Source of the DNA: Orobanche coerulescens
Lineage: Eukaryota > Streptophyta > Magnoliopsida > Lamiales > Orobanchaceae
Length of the DNA stretch: 64,000 nt
Reading direction: 5' to 3'
Assembly (NCBI GenBank): GCA_033398695.1
Contig: CM065815.1
Location: 13,298,501-13,362,500 of the forward strand
The notes below the pieces were generated by a model. The model searched no databases and was not told the origin of the DNA. It saw only the letters and a program-made list of their open reading frames with translations. The translations under genes and the position numbers were made by a program. This document shows, piece after piece, positions 1 through 11,900 of this stretch. The first letter of the stretch is position 1. Each line of letters begins with the position of its first letter.

Positions 1-1083
1 GACAACCACGAACTGATCCAAATAGTCGATGAAAACCTAATTCATTAACTCCATGAATACCGCAGGTGCATTAGTCAACCCAAACGGCATAACCACAAAC
101 TCATAATGACCATAGCGTGTTCGGAACGCCGTCCTTGTGATATCCGACTCTCGAATTCACAACTGATGATATCCAGATCTTAAGTCGATCTTGGAAAATA
201 CTGAAGCTCTCTGAAGTTGATCCAAAAGATCATCGATACGGGGTAGAGGATATTTATTCTTGATCGCCACCCGGTTCAATTCCCGGTAATCAATACACAA
301 GTGGAACGAACCATCCTTCTTCTTGACAAATAACACTGGTGCTCCCCACAGGGATGTACTCAGTCGAATATAACCCTTCTCGGTCAAATCCTCTAATTGA
401 TTTTTCAACTCTAGCATTTAGGTCGAGGCCATCCGGTATGGTGCCTTCGATATTGGGGACGTACCGGGCTCCAACTCAATCGTGAATTCCACGTCTCTAT
501 GTGGAGGCAAACCAGGTAAATCTTCTGGAAATACATCGGCATATTCTATCACTAAAGGAATATCCGTCAACATTACTAATGGTTTCTCGGTCTTGGTCAT
601 ATAGCACCAATAACCGACACACCCTTGATTGAGTAATCTCACTGCTTTCATCAAGTTAATGACTCTCCCAGAACAGCTGGGATTACCTCCCTGAAATACA
701 CATTCGACCCCATCATCTGAAATAATAGTGACCATACGCTTACGGACACTAATGACGGCATCGTGACGATCCATCCAATCAATACCCAGAATGACGTCGT
801 CTCTCGGTAAATCTACCACGATTAGGTCGGCTAACCAATCACGGCCATGAAGCTGAATCGGACAATCCTTAATCTCACGATTCCCGATAATTCTTCTACC
901 ATCAGGTAGACCAATGACATAAGGCTCACAACTAGTAGCACTACCCAGACGTAGTCTACTCAAACATGACTCGGAAATGAATGAATGTGATGCACCAGTA
1001 TCAAAAAGGGTACACACAGGTTGAGAGAGAATATCGAGTGTACGTGATTTCATCTGGGCCTCTGGATCGTCGGTCTTCTTCAT
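1..1083 (-). pseudogene. G1 pol: aspartic protease and N-terminal reverse transcriptase, broken
   Basis: The protease contains the catalytic box LFDTGASHSFIS near its start, followed by the typical gypsy linker (DVFPEDLPGLPP) and the RT entry motif. An in-frame TAA near 418-420 splits protease from RT. RT then shows [22 protein letters not shown] and [16 protein letters not shown] (157-417). Homology continues to position 1 (the [13 protein letters not shown] block is recognisable at about 95-60) but with further stops and a frame change. RT would copy the element's RNA and the protease would cut the polyprotein. Only a partial pol is present because the window starts here. Confidence 0.88.
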
Positions 1084-1158
1084 CTCATAGATTTGGGGCT
1101 TGCCGGCCCCCGAACCGGACGCTCCTATCTGATAGCTCTTGGCTCCGTCTTTATTAGC

Positions 1159-2385
1159 TCATGTCGTCTTGAATGAAGCGGACTGAGTGGCCTGATTCTG
1201 CACCGCTGAATGTCTCGGGGTCTGAGATGACGCCGGAGTAGGTTTAGAGTCTCTTCGGCAAAAACGGGCCTTATGCCCAGCAATCCCACAGTTATGGCAT
1301 GTGACAGTCTGCCTCGGACACTTGGTGCTGAAATAACCCTGTTCTTCACAGTTGAAACAGGTGATGGCCGAACTGGCCGCTCGTGACTGAGATTCCGCGG
1401 GTCTAGGCACCATAGGGGGTCGCTCAGAAAAAGTAGAGCCCACACGTGGTTTCTTGAAAGTGGCCTGACTGCCGTCAAACTGATTATGATTCTTAGACTT
1501 CTTGCCAGCAGATGAAGGTTGTTGCTTGGCAATTTCCTTAGCAGTAAGCTCATAAGTAAGAGCTTTCTCAATGAATTCGGCTAGGGTGGTGCAATTGTGA
1601 TTAAGCAACTACATCCGCATACGAGGCTTCAACCTCTTGCTGAAGTACTTGATCTTGTCCGCCTCGGAGTGAATGATGGACGAGGCGAACGGAAGTAGCT
1701 CCTGAAATTTCTCGGCGATGGCGAGAACATCATCGTCTGCTGAGAGGTCGGGAGTGAGTAATTCTGACAACTTGGCCTCCCTGAGTGGGTCTGGATAATA
1801 CCTCTCCATCATGAGAGTCCTGAATTGATCCCATCTACAAGATCCGTCGGTGGGCTTCAACGATAACCACCATGAATGTGCGCCCTTACCAAGATAGTAA
1901 GCCGCAACTGAAACTTTGTGTCCCTCAGGACAGTCCACCATAGCAAATAGTTTCTCGAAATGTTCAAGCCAGTGAATGATATCTGCCGGCTCAGATGAGT
2001 CCTCGAAGGTAGGTGGCCTCTGGCGAGAGATGTCGCCAATGATACTGCTCACACCCCTCTCTTGCCTCTGAGGTGGCGGCGGAGGAGCCTGTTGATTTTG
2101 AGTAGTTGAGTTATGCATTGTCTCCATTAGTTGTGCCATCTGAGTCATTTGGGCCATCATGCTCTGCATAAAAGCGAGTGGATCAACCCGAACACCTTCT
2201 GACCGAGCTGTGTCCCGGGTACGACTCCCCGATAGTGAATGATTATGTCCAGGTGAATGAGTGGCAGCGTCACTGCTCGATGAGTAGCATTATTCCTGGC
2301 ATTAGCGCGTGTATTCACACGAGCTCTCGGGTTTCGGACCGCACCACGGCCTCTTCCCCCGCATCCTCTGCCAGCTCTTTCCATA
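1159..2385 (-). pseudogene. G1 gag (retrotransposon capsid and nucleocapsid), broken
   Basis: The N-terminus is Arg/Gly-rich (starting MERAGRGCGGRG near 2385), in a different frame from the capsid domain, so a frameshift lies near 2160-2200. The capsid part (2169-1609) has the retrotransposon gag signature: FEDSSEPADIIHWLEHFEKLF, then YYLGKGAHSWW and FRTLMMERYYP. An in-frame TAG near 1611 separates it from the nucleocapsid part, which holds two zinc knuckles, CFNCEEQGYFSTKC (first His replaced by Tyr) and CHNCGIAGHKARFC. The family normally makes one Gag protein that packages element RNA. Confidence 0.85.
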
Positions 2386-2866
2386 CTGAAGTGGAAAGTC
2401 ATATGATGATTATATATCTCGCATGAATATCACATTATGATTAGATTATGAAATGATGAGAATGAGCATACGCGCTCAAACACAATGATTACATGAATGA
2501 TCAACTGAAGTGACGTGATTATCTGATAAAATTCTTGAAATGAATATCTTGAACAAGCTAACAATATTAATGATATGATCCTCAAGATCAACAACTGAAC
2601 AATGAAATGAACTGAGTGATTAATGAATTAACATGATCGACTTGATCAAAAATGAAAATGATGAAAGAGGATTGTTGACTGTTGAATGATGAATGAGTGA
2701 TTCTATTGGCAGAAATTATACCATGGCGTCAGAAATCTTACTGTTCTTTGGTTTGAGGGGCTCGGCTCTTGCACAGGTCACACGTGACGCGAAAGTCCAA
2801 TGATACTAGTCTGATGAACGATGATTTCAAATGAGACATAACTCGGAAGGTAGTATTCAAAACCAC

Positions 2867-2879
2867 GCTCCGATACCAA
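2867..2879 (-). other. G1 primer-binding site (tRNA-iMet type)
   Basis: On the minus strand TTGGTATCGGAGC lies three bases inside the LTR end. It differs by one base from the TGGTATCAGAGC core complementary to plant initiator tRNA-Met. Confidence 0.85.
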
Positions 2880-2882
2880 CTC

Positions 2883-5300
2883 TGTAACACCCCAAACTAG
2901 GCGAATATTACAGTGTCGTGGACCCCCGACTGGGACCCACTAGGCGGATGAAAATTAATGAATTAAGTGATATAATTATAGTACCGAACCACAATATATC
3001 AATAATTACTCCGATGAGGAGTTTCATTACAACACACCTAAGATAAATACCGAATACATGTATATTTTATATGAAGATAAAATATACAACAATAAATGAA
3101 ACGAAGATCCAAGTGGAAGTCTACAGCGGAAATAAAATAAAGAAAACACGAGTGAATGAAAGGACTGGGGACCCCTACTAATATCACTGGGACTCTTCGC
3201 CGTCAACGTTCTCTTCCCGTGCTTTAACCTTGCCATGACCTGAAAACAATATTTCCCAGCGGGGTCAGTTACACAGAACAACAATCCTCAAGAGTTGAAT
3301 AAACACAAACATGATATAACTTAATTATGAAATGAAGCTGAAGAGAGGCATCATAGTACACTCGTAATGTAATGTGCACGTGCACAAGACAGATGTACGG
3401 ACACACCCGCCATTGTACCTAATTAGTCTCATGGAGGTACATTACCGTGTGCACAGTCCAATGTGTCGGTGAACCCAACACATGACCATCACGTGCCCGA
3501 CTAAAAATCCCACACATCCACACCAGGCCGCGCAATATGAACCCAGAAGGTCATATGAACAAGAATGACCATGAAGAATAATAATGAATAACAATCTGAC
3601 AAAGTCAAGAATGACTCACCGAGATGAAATGATAGTGAAATGAATTATAGCTCAATGAAATGATTGGAACCGTCGTTCCTCGTGAATGAAGTAATTAATT
3701 GATAATTACAAGTCTCAATACGGTTAATACATTATGAATGAATTATGATTATGAATGAACAACAACGAAAGGAATGAAAATCCTTTTAACCGAGTAAGAA
3801 TTAACTTACCCAATACCGGTGATGAAATGTCCTTCCACGAATAAACGTCCTTAAAGAAAGTCGGTTGCTCAAACAACCTTGAATGACAATTACCAATAAA
3901 CGCTCAATATACGAATCAAACACGATTATAACCAACTCAATCTTCGATACAACAATATCCAAACTCATTGAGGCATTCTAGCGAACACTTAGCAACCACA
4001 CAACTTTCGATAATATCCAAGTCCCGAATATATCAAAACCAACTCCAAAATGAGTATTTCAAACCATCAAAACACTTTCAATGATATCAATAATCCCATA
4101 GGAATCCACAATTCGAGTTAACGACAACATCTAATCGAAAACCCCTAAAGTGTTCTTGAATCAAACCTCAACAATTCATGAAATCCGAAATTTACACTGA
4201 ATAATCTGTGGGAAAATATTTATCCAAGGTAGATCATCCATATCTAACATATTCCAACAACAATCCAAGCTTACACGAAGAAATCAGAAGGAAAAACCCA
4301 AAATCCAAAATTCTAGATCCAAGAAGATTATTACCTTGATTTGATGTGATGGGGATGATGAAATGACGATTAATCCAAATGATAATCTTGAAGGTGATGA
4401 TTGATGATTGCACCTCGAAGAATACTTTCCAAAACGCCCGATATCGTCCAAAATCGTCGAAGGAATGAAGAGAAATGACAAATGACGAAGAAAGGACTAG
4501 ACTGTCCTATATATAGCAAGTCCCAGTTAGCGTGCGCTAACGGGTGAACTGGGTAGTCCAGTACCCTCTGCTCGCAACGGTAGCGTGCGCTACATACCTT
4601 TTGTAGCGTGCGCTACAACCATTTAATTAGCGTGCGTTAATACAAATGGTTAGCGTGCGCTAACGAATTATCTGATGCCCAGTACTGGAGTCCAGAACCT
4701 CCTGTTCTCTGATCTGATCGCGGTAGCGCGCGCTACACACAAGATTCAGCGTGCGCTACTTACACCGATTAGCGTACGCTAATCTACTCGTAGCATGCGC
4801 TAGGCATTTATCCAATGCAGTCCAGTAGCCACTGGACTCTGCCTGGTCCGTCCTTAGCGCGCGCTACACCGGCTGCATAGCGTGCGCTACTCCGACCTAC
4901 TAGCGCGCGCTACTTACCATTCATAGCGTGCGCTACTTATAACCCAACTACAGTCCAGTGCCTTCTGGACTGCCTGCTTGAAACATACTAGCGTGCGCTA
5001 GTGTTGAGAGGCGGCGTGCGCTACCCGTACTCAATTAGCGCACGCTAAAGAGAGTACGTAGTGTGCGCTACTCCTCATACACAGCACACTATGAAGATGA
5101 CAACGATGATAAACACGGCACGATTCTCCAACTAGGTTGATGATGAATGACGATTGATACACGATACAATTATTCTGAATGATGAATACAATGATTGAAT
5201 ATGAGTGACAAATGATCATTAATGAGTGAAAATTACTGAGTGACAATTACTGAACGATAAATACTGACTGATAATGACTGAATTACAACCGGGTATTACA
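2883..5300 (-). repeat. G1 5' LTR
   Basis: About 2.4 kb, bounded by TGTAATACCC and GTGTTACA in sense orientation. It holds a palindrome array (4527-5070) upstream of a TATA box (CTATATATAG in minus sense, about 4507-4516). The copy at the other end of the element lies outside the window, so divergence cannot be judged. Confidence 0.85.
4527..5070 (-). repeat. Array of about 17 palindromes TAGCGTGCGCTA, 23-bp period, in groups of four
   Basis: Twelve-base self-complementary or near-complementary units start at 4528, 4581, 4604, 4628, 4651, 4724, 4747, 4770, 4791, 4855, 4878, 4901, 4924, 4989, 5012, 5036 and 5059. Within a group the step is 21-24 bp. Groups of four are separated by longer spacers of about 50 bp that contain TCCAG/CTGGA inverted words. 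The array ends about 10 bp from the LTR TATA box, so it occupies the promoter-proximal part of U3. Confidence 0.95.
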
Positions 5301-6137
5301 CTTCGGCCCTCATGTTATAGCTTCGGGCTGTTTGGCTTCGGGCCATTGTGATGATTGGCGGTTTCGGCTGAGTGGTTTTCAGACCATTATGATATTTCGG
5401 CAGTTTCTATTAAGTGGCCTTCACGCCATTGTGATGTATTGGTATTTCTGTTGGAGCCTTCGGGCATTGTGATTCGTGTTTATTTCAGTTTCTAGTTTGG
5501 TTTACCTTCGGGTAGTTCATGGTTGTGTTCCATATTGATGATTCGCCGTTGAGCACTTGTGTTCTAACCTGTTGAGCAGGTACCGATCGTATGCCGCGGG
5601 CATAATATTTCACGAATGCTCGATTCTTACTTTGGTTTGTGAGCATCCCGTATTACCATTGTTGTACCATTTTATTCTGCCCTTGGATGCATATCATGTT
5701 GTACATGTATTTGATATTCATTATCTGGATGACTGACCCCGTGAGGACGGAACATGTTGACATGTTTTAGGTGCTTGCGAGGAGCGAGTTGAGACACAGG
5801 GGAATGACGATGGTGATGAGGCATTCGAGCGATATTAGTCCGAGTTGGTTTGGTGTTCATGTCGGTTAGACAGTTTGGAGTACTCCGGTTTTGTCAATTG
5901 TTGTCATTTTGTATTATCCGAGCAAGGCTCGTGGATGTTGTTGTATTTTTATTTGGCCATGTAGGCTCACTTTTGTCGTTGAAATTCCATATAGGAATAT
6001 TATGTTGGATGTCAGTGTAGGGATTGTGATCCCCCTTTTTGGTCAGTTTATTGTATTTTAGTCATGTTCGCCTGGTGGATCTCCTGGCGTGGGGCCCACG
6101 GCACTGTAATAACCCAATGGGATTTGGGGGTGCTACA
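5301..6137 (+). repeat. Partial LTR remnant (gypsy type) hosting G1
   Basis: The right end reads as a gypsy LTR 3' end: GTGGGGCCCACGGCACTG... then GGGGGTGCTACA, ending at 6137, like the LTR ends of G1, A and B. No PBS follows, so it is a 3' LTR or solo LTR. Its left part (5301-5560) contains diverged repeats of a TTCGGGCCATTGTGATG-type unit. The rest of the LTR would lie beyond G1, outside the window. Confidence 0.65.
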
Positions 6138-6557
6138 GCTATTGATTTGTAATTTTCTGTCTTTGTAATAAAATTTCAAGTTCACTTTATTGGTCTTGAA
6201 TTTATAAATTAATGTTGCTTAAGTGATTTGTGACTTAGTGGACTAATTACTTAATTAGCAAGGGCACCAGGTTTATGTTTTTGAGGATTATGTTTTTATT
6301 ATTAAGTTCACCAGGTTTCACATTAAGGTTTTATTTGGTAGCAGGTTTATTATGTCTTACAATGAAAAAAATGTTCAGCCCGGCCCGGCCCGTGAACACA
6401 GTGGGTTGTGGGCCGTATAGGGCCTTGTGTTTGTAAAAAAAGACCGGCCCAGACCGGCCCGCCAAAAGGAAGGACCGGCACGGTCCTGCCCTTAAATGGA
6501 GCGGGCTTTATCAGCCCGGTCTGGACCGGCCCGGCCCCGGCCCGAATGCCACCTCTA
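6138..6557 (-). mobile_element. hAT-like DNA transposon terminus, partial
   Basis: At 6557 the minus strand begins TAGAGGTGGCATTCGGGCC and continues through about 170 bp of short GGGCCGG-rich repeats (6373-6556), then AT-rich DNA. A TAGRGRTGGCA start is typical of Ac-like hAT terminal inverted repeats, and GGGCCGG-rich subterminal DNA is common in plant copies. The terminus abuts S1 gag exactly, at 6558. No transposase and no second terminus are visible; the other end would lie left of the window, beyond G1. The assignment is inference from the end sequence. Confidence 0.45.
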
Positions 6558-7517
6558 ATTTAGCGCCCTCATCGGGTCATTTATGAATTACGAAATCATT
6601 CTTAAATCCAGAGGCTCCAAACCTAAGCCTCGTGAGAAAGTAGTCGCTTTCAAAACAGATAGCGATACTGAGGAAGAAGTTCCCGAAGACGAAGATGACG
6701 AGGAACTTGCTCTATACGCCAAGAATCTTAGAAGATACAATAATTTAATTCAAAAAAGGCGGAACTTTCTTGGTCGGGATGTCAACACGGAACAAAAGAA
6801 AAATATGTATGCTCCTATAAAGAAATTCGACAATAATTATCGAAAATATGGCAAAGCAGACATTATGCCAAAGAATGCCTAGGATCTACTTTCAAATCTC
6901 AAAACGAAAGATTCAAAAAGAAGGAAGTCCTAATCGCTTCTTGGAGTGATGACGAGGAAGAAATCGAAAGATCATTAGATGCAAATCTCGCATTATGGCA
7001 CTTGATTCGGAAAATGATATCGAGGTACGCTCTAAACCAAATGATGATTATGATTTATTTGACTTTTGCAATTCTCAAGAAACACATCATGACAATGAAT
7101 TATTAAATGCTTTTGAGTCATTGAACATGGAATACGATGAAATGGTTAAATTAAATATGTCTTTAAAAAGAAAAATAAATGCGTTAGAACTCGAAAACAA
7201 AACTTCAAAATAAAGGCAAAACCATTGAAATAGACCATACGTCGTGCCTTGAGAAAGAAAATAGTTTGAAAATCGAATTGTCTAACACTCAAAAAGAGTT
7301 GAAATATATAACGAATAAATTTACTCTTGGAAACGAGAAGTTAGAAAAACTCTTATCTATTCAAAAATCTCCATTGTCTAAACATGGTCTTGGTTTTGAT
7401 CCATTTAAGAGAAAACAATCTCTTATAAATCCTGACAAGATAAAAGTACAAAAATCGAGAATTCAAAAACTCCTCCAAAACAACGAAATCATCATGACAA
7501 AGCTCATTCAAAATTGA
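6558..7517 (+). pseudogene. S1 gag, 5'-truncated and broken (copia)
   Basis: The coding trace starts inside gag. NYEIILKSRGSKPKP matches NYEIVLKSRSIKPKP of the intact C2 gag in this window, so the two are related. An acidic stretch (TEEEVPEDEDDEE) and a basic segment follow. The CCHC knuckle is destroyed, since the expected CRKCGK reads YRKYGK, consistent with G-to-A changes. Frameshifts or stops lie near 6882, 7213 and 7517. The coiled-coil C-terminal part (ELENKTSK, SLKIELSNTQKELKY) is recognisable in separate frames. Confidence 0.82.
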
Positions 7518-7640
7518 GAACTATAAAATTTCGACAAATTTGGGTTCCTAAAGGAACGATTGTCCCGAATGCCATTAGCATTATTAACTATGGAGGACCC
7601 AAAAGGGCTTGGGTACTAAAACAACCACAACGCACTAATT

Positions 7641-7967
7641 TTGCAGGTACCATATTCAAAGAAAAGCAAGTGGTACATAGATAGTGGTTGTTCGAGGCAC
7701 ATGTGTGGCACCAAAGAGCTATTCGAAGAACTCGAATATCAAGAACAAGGACATATAACCTTTGGTGACAACAAAAATGGGAAGATTAAGGGCACCGGTA
7801 AGGTCGGTATGGAACCTTCTCCGTCTATTAATAAAGTTTTATTTATTGAAGGTTTGCATCATAATCTTTTTAGTGTCTCTCAATTGTGCGATGAGGGTTT
7901 TAAAATCCTTTTTGAAGAAACTCATTGCACGGTTTTAAAAATAATAAAATTGCCTTTATCGTTTTGA
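7641..7967 (+). pseudogene. S1 pol: copia aspartic protease
   Basis: The segment has the copia protease signature SKWYIDSGCSRHMCG (catalytic DSG), followed by ITFGDNKNGKIKGTGKVG and the conserved LHHNLFSVSQLCDEG end block. A frame change near 7925-7960 joins it to the integrase frame. The family protease processes the Gag-Pol polyprotein. Confidence 0.88.
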
Positions 7968-8690
7968 GATGCGGAAATATTTATATTGTCGATCTTAATG
8001 ACAAAAATTCATTCAATGAAAAATGCCTTATTACTTTAGATGAAAATGTATTTTTGTGGCATAGAAAATTGGGGCATACATCTCTACCGATCATTTCAAA
8101 ACTCTCGAGATATGATTTAATTCGTGGCTTACCCGAACTTAAATTTGATCGTAAACATTTGTGTGAATCTTGCATAAAAGGGAAACATACTCGGGAATCT
8201 TTCAAACCAAAATTTGAGATTTCCACTAGTTGCATTCTTGAACTTGTGCATATGGATCTAATTGGTCCATCTAGATATGTTAGCCTAAATGGCAAACTTT
8301 ATATGTTGGTAATTGTTGATGATTTTTCTCGATTTACTTGGGTCAGATTTCTTGCTCATAAAGATGATACTTTTTCTGAGTTTTCTAAATGGTGCCGTTT
8401 GGTACAAAATGAGAAATACCTTTCCATAATCTCTATTCATACCAATCACGGAGATGTATCTGATTGCACCCCGTTTGAACTTTCCTGTGACAAGTATGGA
8501 ATTAACCACAAATTTTCGGCTCTTAGAACTCCTCAACAAAATGGAGTCGTTGAAAGAAAAAATTGGTCTTTGGAAGAAATGTCGAGAACAATGTTAAATG
8601 AATACTCTCTTCCAAAATATTTTTCAGCCGAAGCGATTTTTATGGCATGTTATGTTATCAATCGGGTTTATCTTCGTAGAGCCTAACTTA
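7925..8690 (+). pseudogene. S1 pol: copia integrase, broken
   Basis: The GAG-pre-integrase zinc domain is visible as LWHRKLGHTS ... CESCIKGKHTR. The catalytic core starts MDLIGPSRYVSLNGK and YMLVIVDDFSRFTWV. The second acidic block reads IHTNHGDVSD where the family usually has a T/SDxGxEF motif, so the second catalytic Asp appears lost. The third block, TPQQNGVVERKN, keeps its Glu. A TAA follows at about 8685. Inactive as it stands. Confidence 0.85.
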
Positions 8691-9199
8691 AAACCCCTTA
8701 TGAGATCTCGAAGGGCAAAAAGCCGAATATTTCATATTTTCATCCATTCAGTTGCAATGTTTTTAATATAAATAATAGAAAGGAAAATTTGATGCAAAAT
8801 CCGATTCCGGTATATTTCTTGGCTAATCTACAAATAGTAAATCTTTTCGTGTTTATAATATTAGAACTATAAAGTTGAAGAATCCATTCATGTTAAATTC
8901 AATGATATGATCTCACCCCCGGGAAAGGTAGATTGTTTTGATGATGCAGGGATTCTTCCGGATTCTCATTCCTCAAATGAAAAGGAAAAGATTTCAGAGT
9001 CTCAAAAGAGAAAAATCTATGAGCTGCCTAAAGATTGGAAGCATAACAAAGATCATCCAAGAGACCTGGTTATTGGGAATATCGAAGATGGTGTTCAAAC
9101 ATGAAGAAGAACTACCGAATATATTGCTCACTATGCCTTCGTTTCAGAAATTGAATCCAAAAATGTGTCGGAAGCTCTTAATGATGAAAGCCGGGTAAT
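8691..9199 (+). pseudogene. S1 pol: integrase C-terminus to RT N-terminus, degenerate
   Basis: Residual copia pol in shifting frames. KTPYEISKGKKPNISYFHPF-like text (8691-8750) is followed by the proline/serine-rich linker and PKDWKHNKDHPRDLVIGNI (9024-9090), the usual block just before copia RT. It ends in EALNDES at the AT1 insertion point. Several frameshifts are needed to read it through. Confidence 0.75.
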
Positions 9200-10528
9200 T
9201 GTTGTTGGTTGATTCTTTAGTCTAATACTCGCAAGCGCACGATTTGTTCGATGTAGATATGCGGTGCAAGGTCGATTCCACAGGGAGGACTATACTAGTG
9301 AAGTCAAATTATTCCTATCGTTTTGAACCAAATTATATTAAATTCTAACCTAGTCCCAAATAATTTGATTTTTGATTGGTTAAAATAATTGCATTAAATA
9401 ACAGTAATTTTTAAGTAGATTTTAGATAAATTGATTTTAAATAATTTACTAGGGTTTAGAATCCACCAATGTCTATTTATTATTTATTTTATATTTTAAT
9501 TCCAAGAAATTCAGGGAATAGATTCTGAAATCAATCTCACTATTTCCCTATAGATTTGACAATAAGTACAAAATTATAATTCAAATATAGATTTTCCTTC
9601 GCTTGAAAAATGTAATTTCTAAGCATTATATGTATCGATTTAATGGAAAACAAATAATCAAAGAAATTAACTAATATCAATAATCACAAAGCAATGGGAA
9701 TTTATAACTATAAAAAATACGTGATATAATTGATGAAATAATATTCCCCTATTGAAGCGAAAATCATAATCGTTAAAAATATTTATTTGGAATTATTATA
9801 TAAATATTAATAATAATATAGACATGGTTTCATCATAACCTTGATAAAGAAAATTACTCACTCATAATAACAACACAAATAAATAAATATTCCATAATAT
9901 TATTACACAAATATAATTTTATTACACAATATTTTTATTTCTCTCCCTTACAATAATATCTCTCTATTTTTTCTCCTTTTTTCTCCTCCTCAAACACTAC
10001 ACATTCATCCCCTATTTATACTACTTCAAAATCAATAAAATAATCATTTTTACAATTTTAAAATCCCACCACCTAATAATTCACGGCTGCCCATGAGGTG
10101 CTGATGTCATGGATGACATCAGCATAGAGTTGAAATTCCGGTCCAATCAGGTGTTGACATGTGGCACAATATGGTCTCTCTATTTAATTGTCATTCGAAC
10201 GGTCAGAACTTCTTCATACGAACTCGGATTCGGATGATTTTTTTTTAAAATGATCCTCTCGATGAGACGAATAAAGTGAGACCAGTCGTGACTATATTTG
10301 AATTTTGTAAAACTATCGCCCTTGAACCAATTGATCTGTCTTGTACCGGTTGGTTAACCTGCAGATATAATTTAATTCCAATTAATTATCCAAAAATGAC
10401 ATAAAATTATAGAAAATTCTAACAAAATGAAATAATATAAATATATGGTAAAACGAATAAATTATCACACAACACACAATTATATATATAAAATACTAAT
10501 AAAAATATTACTCAAAATATACTAAACA
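9200..10528 (-). repeat. AT1 3' LTR
   Basis: About 1.33 kb, with sense-orientation ends TGTTTAGTAT and CAACAACA. A TATA box (TATAAATAG, minus sense) lies at 10012-10020. Two 12-bp arms, tgctgatgtcat (10099-10110) and atgacatcagca (10113-10124), form a near-perfect palindrome about 80 bp upstream of it. It matches the 46530-47849 copy with scattered differences. Confidence 0.93.
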
Positions 10529-11830
10529 AATTCCCCAACACTTATCTTTTGCACGTCCTCGGGCAAATCTTATACTCGAGTTATAATACTCATATGCTGA
10601 AAAAATCATGACAAAACCAATATCAAGAGAGAACAAGTGATCATGACCCAAGTGAGATCAGAGAAAAATAGGATGCCGCACCAAATTCTAACAACTTCAT
10701 TGAGAATCGAATGCCAAATGATTCAATACCCTCACAGTGGATATCACTCTTCACTCAAGTGTATATACGGGATATTCGAGAAGAGTTCACTCATATCAAA
10801 GCATAATGTGTCATTACCATATGCTTGGTCAAAAATCAAATCCCCACTACTTAAAAATAAACTCATGCATAAATCAAAAGGTCTTTCTTTTGGTTGTAAC
10901 GTGGCTTTGGGTATGGGTAGGATAAAGGGAAAATTATGAGGTTTGCTAGCCAAGATCAATTGTGAATTTAGATGCATAACAAATCCTACAAATAACAATC
11001 AACACCCCCCCTTCTGTAATGAAAACTCTCAACCCATCATCCCCAAGTTATTCTGTACATGGTATTTGAATATTCATCTGGTATGGTCATACTCTTGTGT
11101 AAGGAAAAGTATGCAATGGATCTTCTGGAAGGATTTATGTATCACTTAAGGGATAGTTCAAGTGCTATTTTATGTATATATAGTGATGATTTTCGCACTT
11201 GACCTCCCTTTTTTTTTATCAGGCCGTTTTTTTTTATATATATTTTTTTTGGCCTTTATTTATATTTTTTTTTTGGTTCAATACTCCAATGTACTTCACA
11301 CCCTTTCACTTTCAACAAAAGCTCTTAATCTCCACAATACTCTTATGAACATCGGCCCCTATTTGTCACACATCTAGTTCACAATTAAATCTTTGACTAG
11401 AGGGTGCAAATGGATGAGTCATCAACAAGAATGGATAATGGCTAAAGTAATGTGCTTGATCAAAGAAATAGGCTCAGGCTCAATGGGGCTTCTAAGGATA
11501 AAATGTAATGGGTGGGAAAATATAAGCCAACAAAGGGTTAATCCTAATTGCCTTTATCATCTTAATGCAAGAGTTTATGAATGTAGTCTCGAAATGTATA
11601 AATGAGCAAGTTCTAGAATGAACACAATATGTTTGACCACACAACAAAAAATATAGAGCGTATATATAAGGATTGCTCTAAGGCTCAAAACTCACAAAAA
11701 GGGTGTTGTGTACTGAATCACATACACCTTCATCCAAATCCATTATCAAAACCAGTGAAACATCCCAAAAAATAATTTTTCCACCAACGTTTTCTCAAGA
11801 AAATGGTGCCGTGATTTTCAACATTTTTTT

Positions 11831-11873
<43 letters not shown>

Positions 11874-11900
11874 ATATAGATATAGATATACACCTTCCCC
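10529..11900 (-). other. AT1 non-coding 3' region between insertion T and the 3' LTR
   Basis: Starts with the PPT context (aattccccaacacttatc on the plus strand). No credible coding sequence: the short open frames on either strand match nothing I recognise. It includes poly-T tracts (11210-11275) and a (TA)n microsatellite at 11835-11871. Confidence 0.6.
11835..11871. repeat. (TA)n microsatellite
   Basis: About 18 uninterrupted TA units, continuing into imperfect tatctatatagata, just left of insertion T. Confidence 0.95.

Larger units (their letters stand above)
1..5300 (-). mobile_element. G1: Ty3/gypsy LTR retrotransposon, 5' part
   Basis: In transcription order on the minus strand this element has its 5' LTR (5300-2883), a tRNA-iMet-type PBS, gag, protease and the start of reverse transcriptase, which runs off the window at position 1. 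The LTR begins TGTAATACCC and ends GTGTTACA. The TSD on the right should be cttcg (5301-5305); its partner lies outside the window. The element is decayed, with in-frame stops in gag and pol. It sits inside another LTR remnant. Zinc-knuckle gag, protease-RT order and the iMet PBS fit chromovirus-type gypsy elements, but integrase and chromodomain are not visible. Confidence 0.88.
6558..9199 (+). mobile_element. S1: SIRE/Maximus-type Ty1/copia element, left half
   Basis: This segment carries gag, protease, integrase and the start of RT of a plus-strand copia element. It stops at 9199, where the AT1 LTR begins. The reading frame resumes at 47850 on the other side of AT1. The host duplication is gtaat (9195-9199) against ataat (47850-47854), one mismatch, and RT homology runs straight across the junction once AT1 is removed. 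The 5' LTR and N-terminal gag are missing because a hAT-like sequence adjoins at 6557. Confidence 0.88.

Noticed and set aside
4527..5070. CRISPR-like array (regularly spaced short repeats)
   Set aside because: Repeats are 12-bp palindromes with conserved short spacing inside plant LTRs, there are no cas genes, and the same array recurs in paired LTRs.
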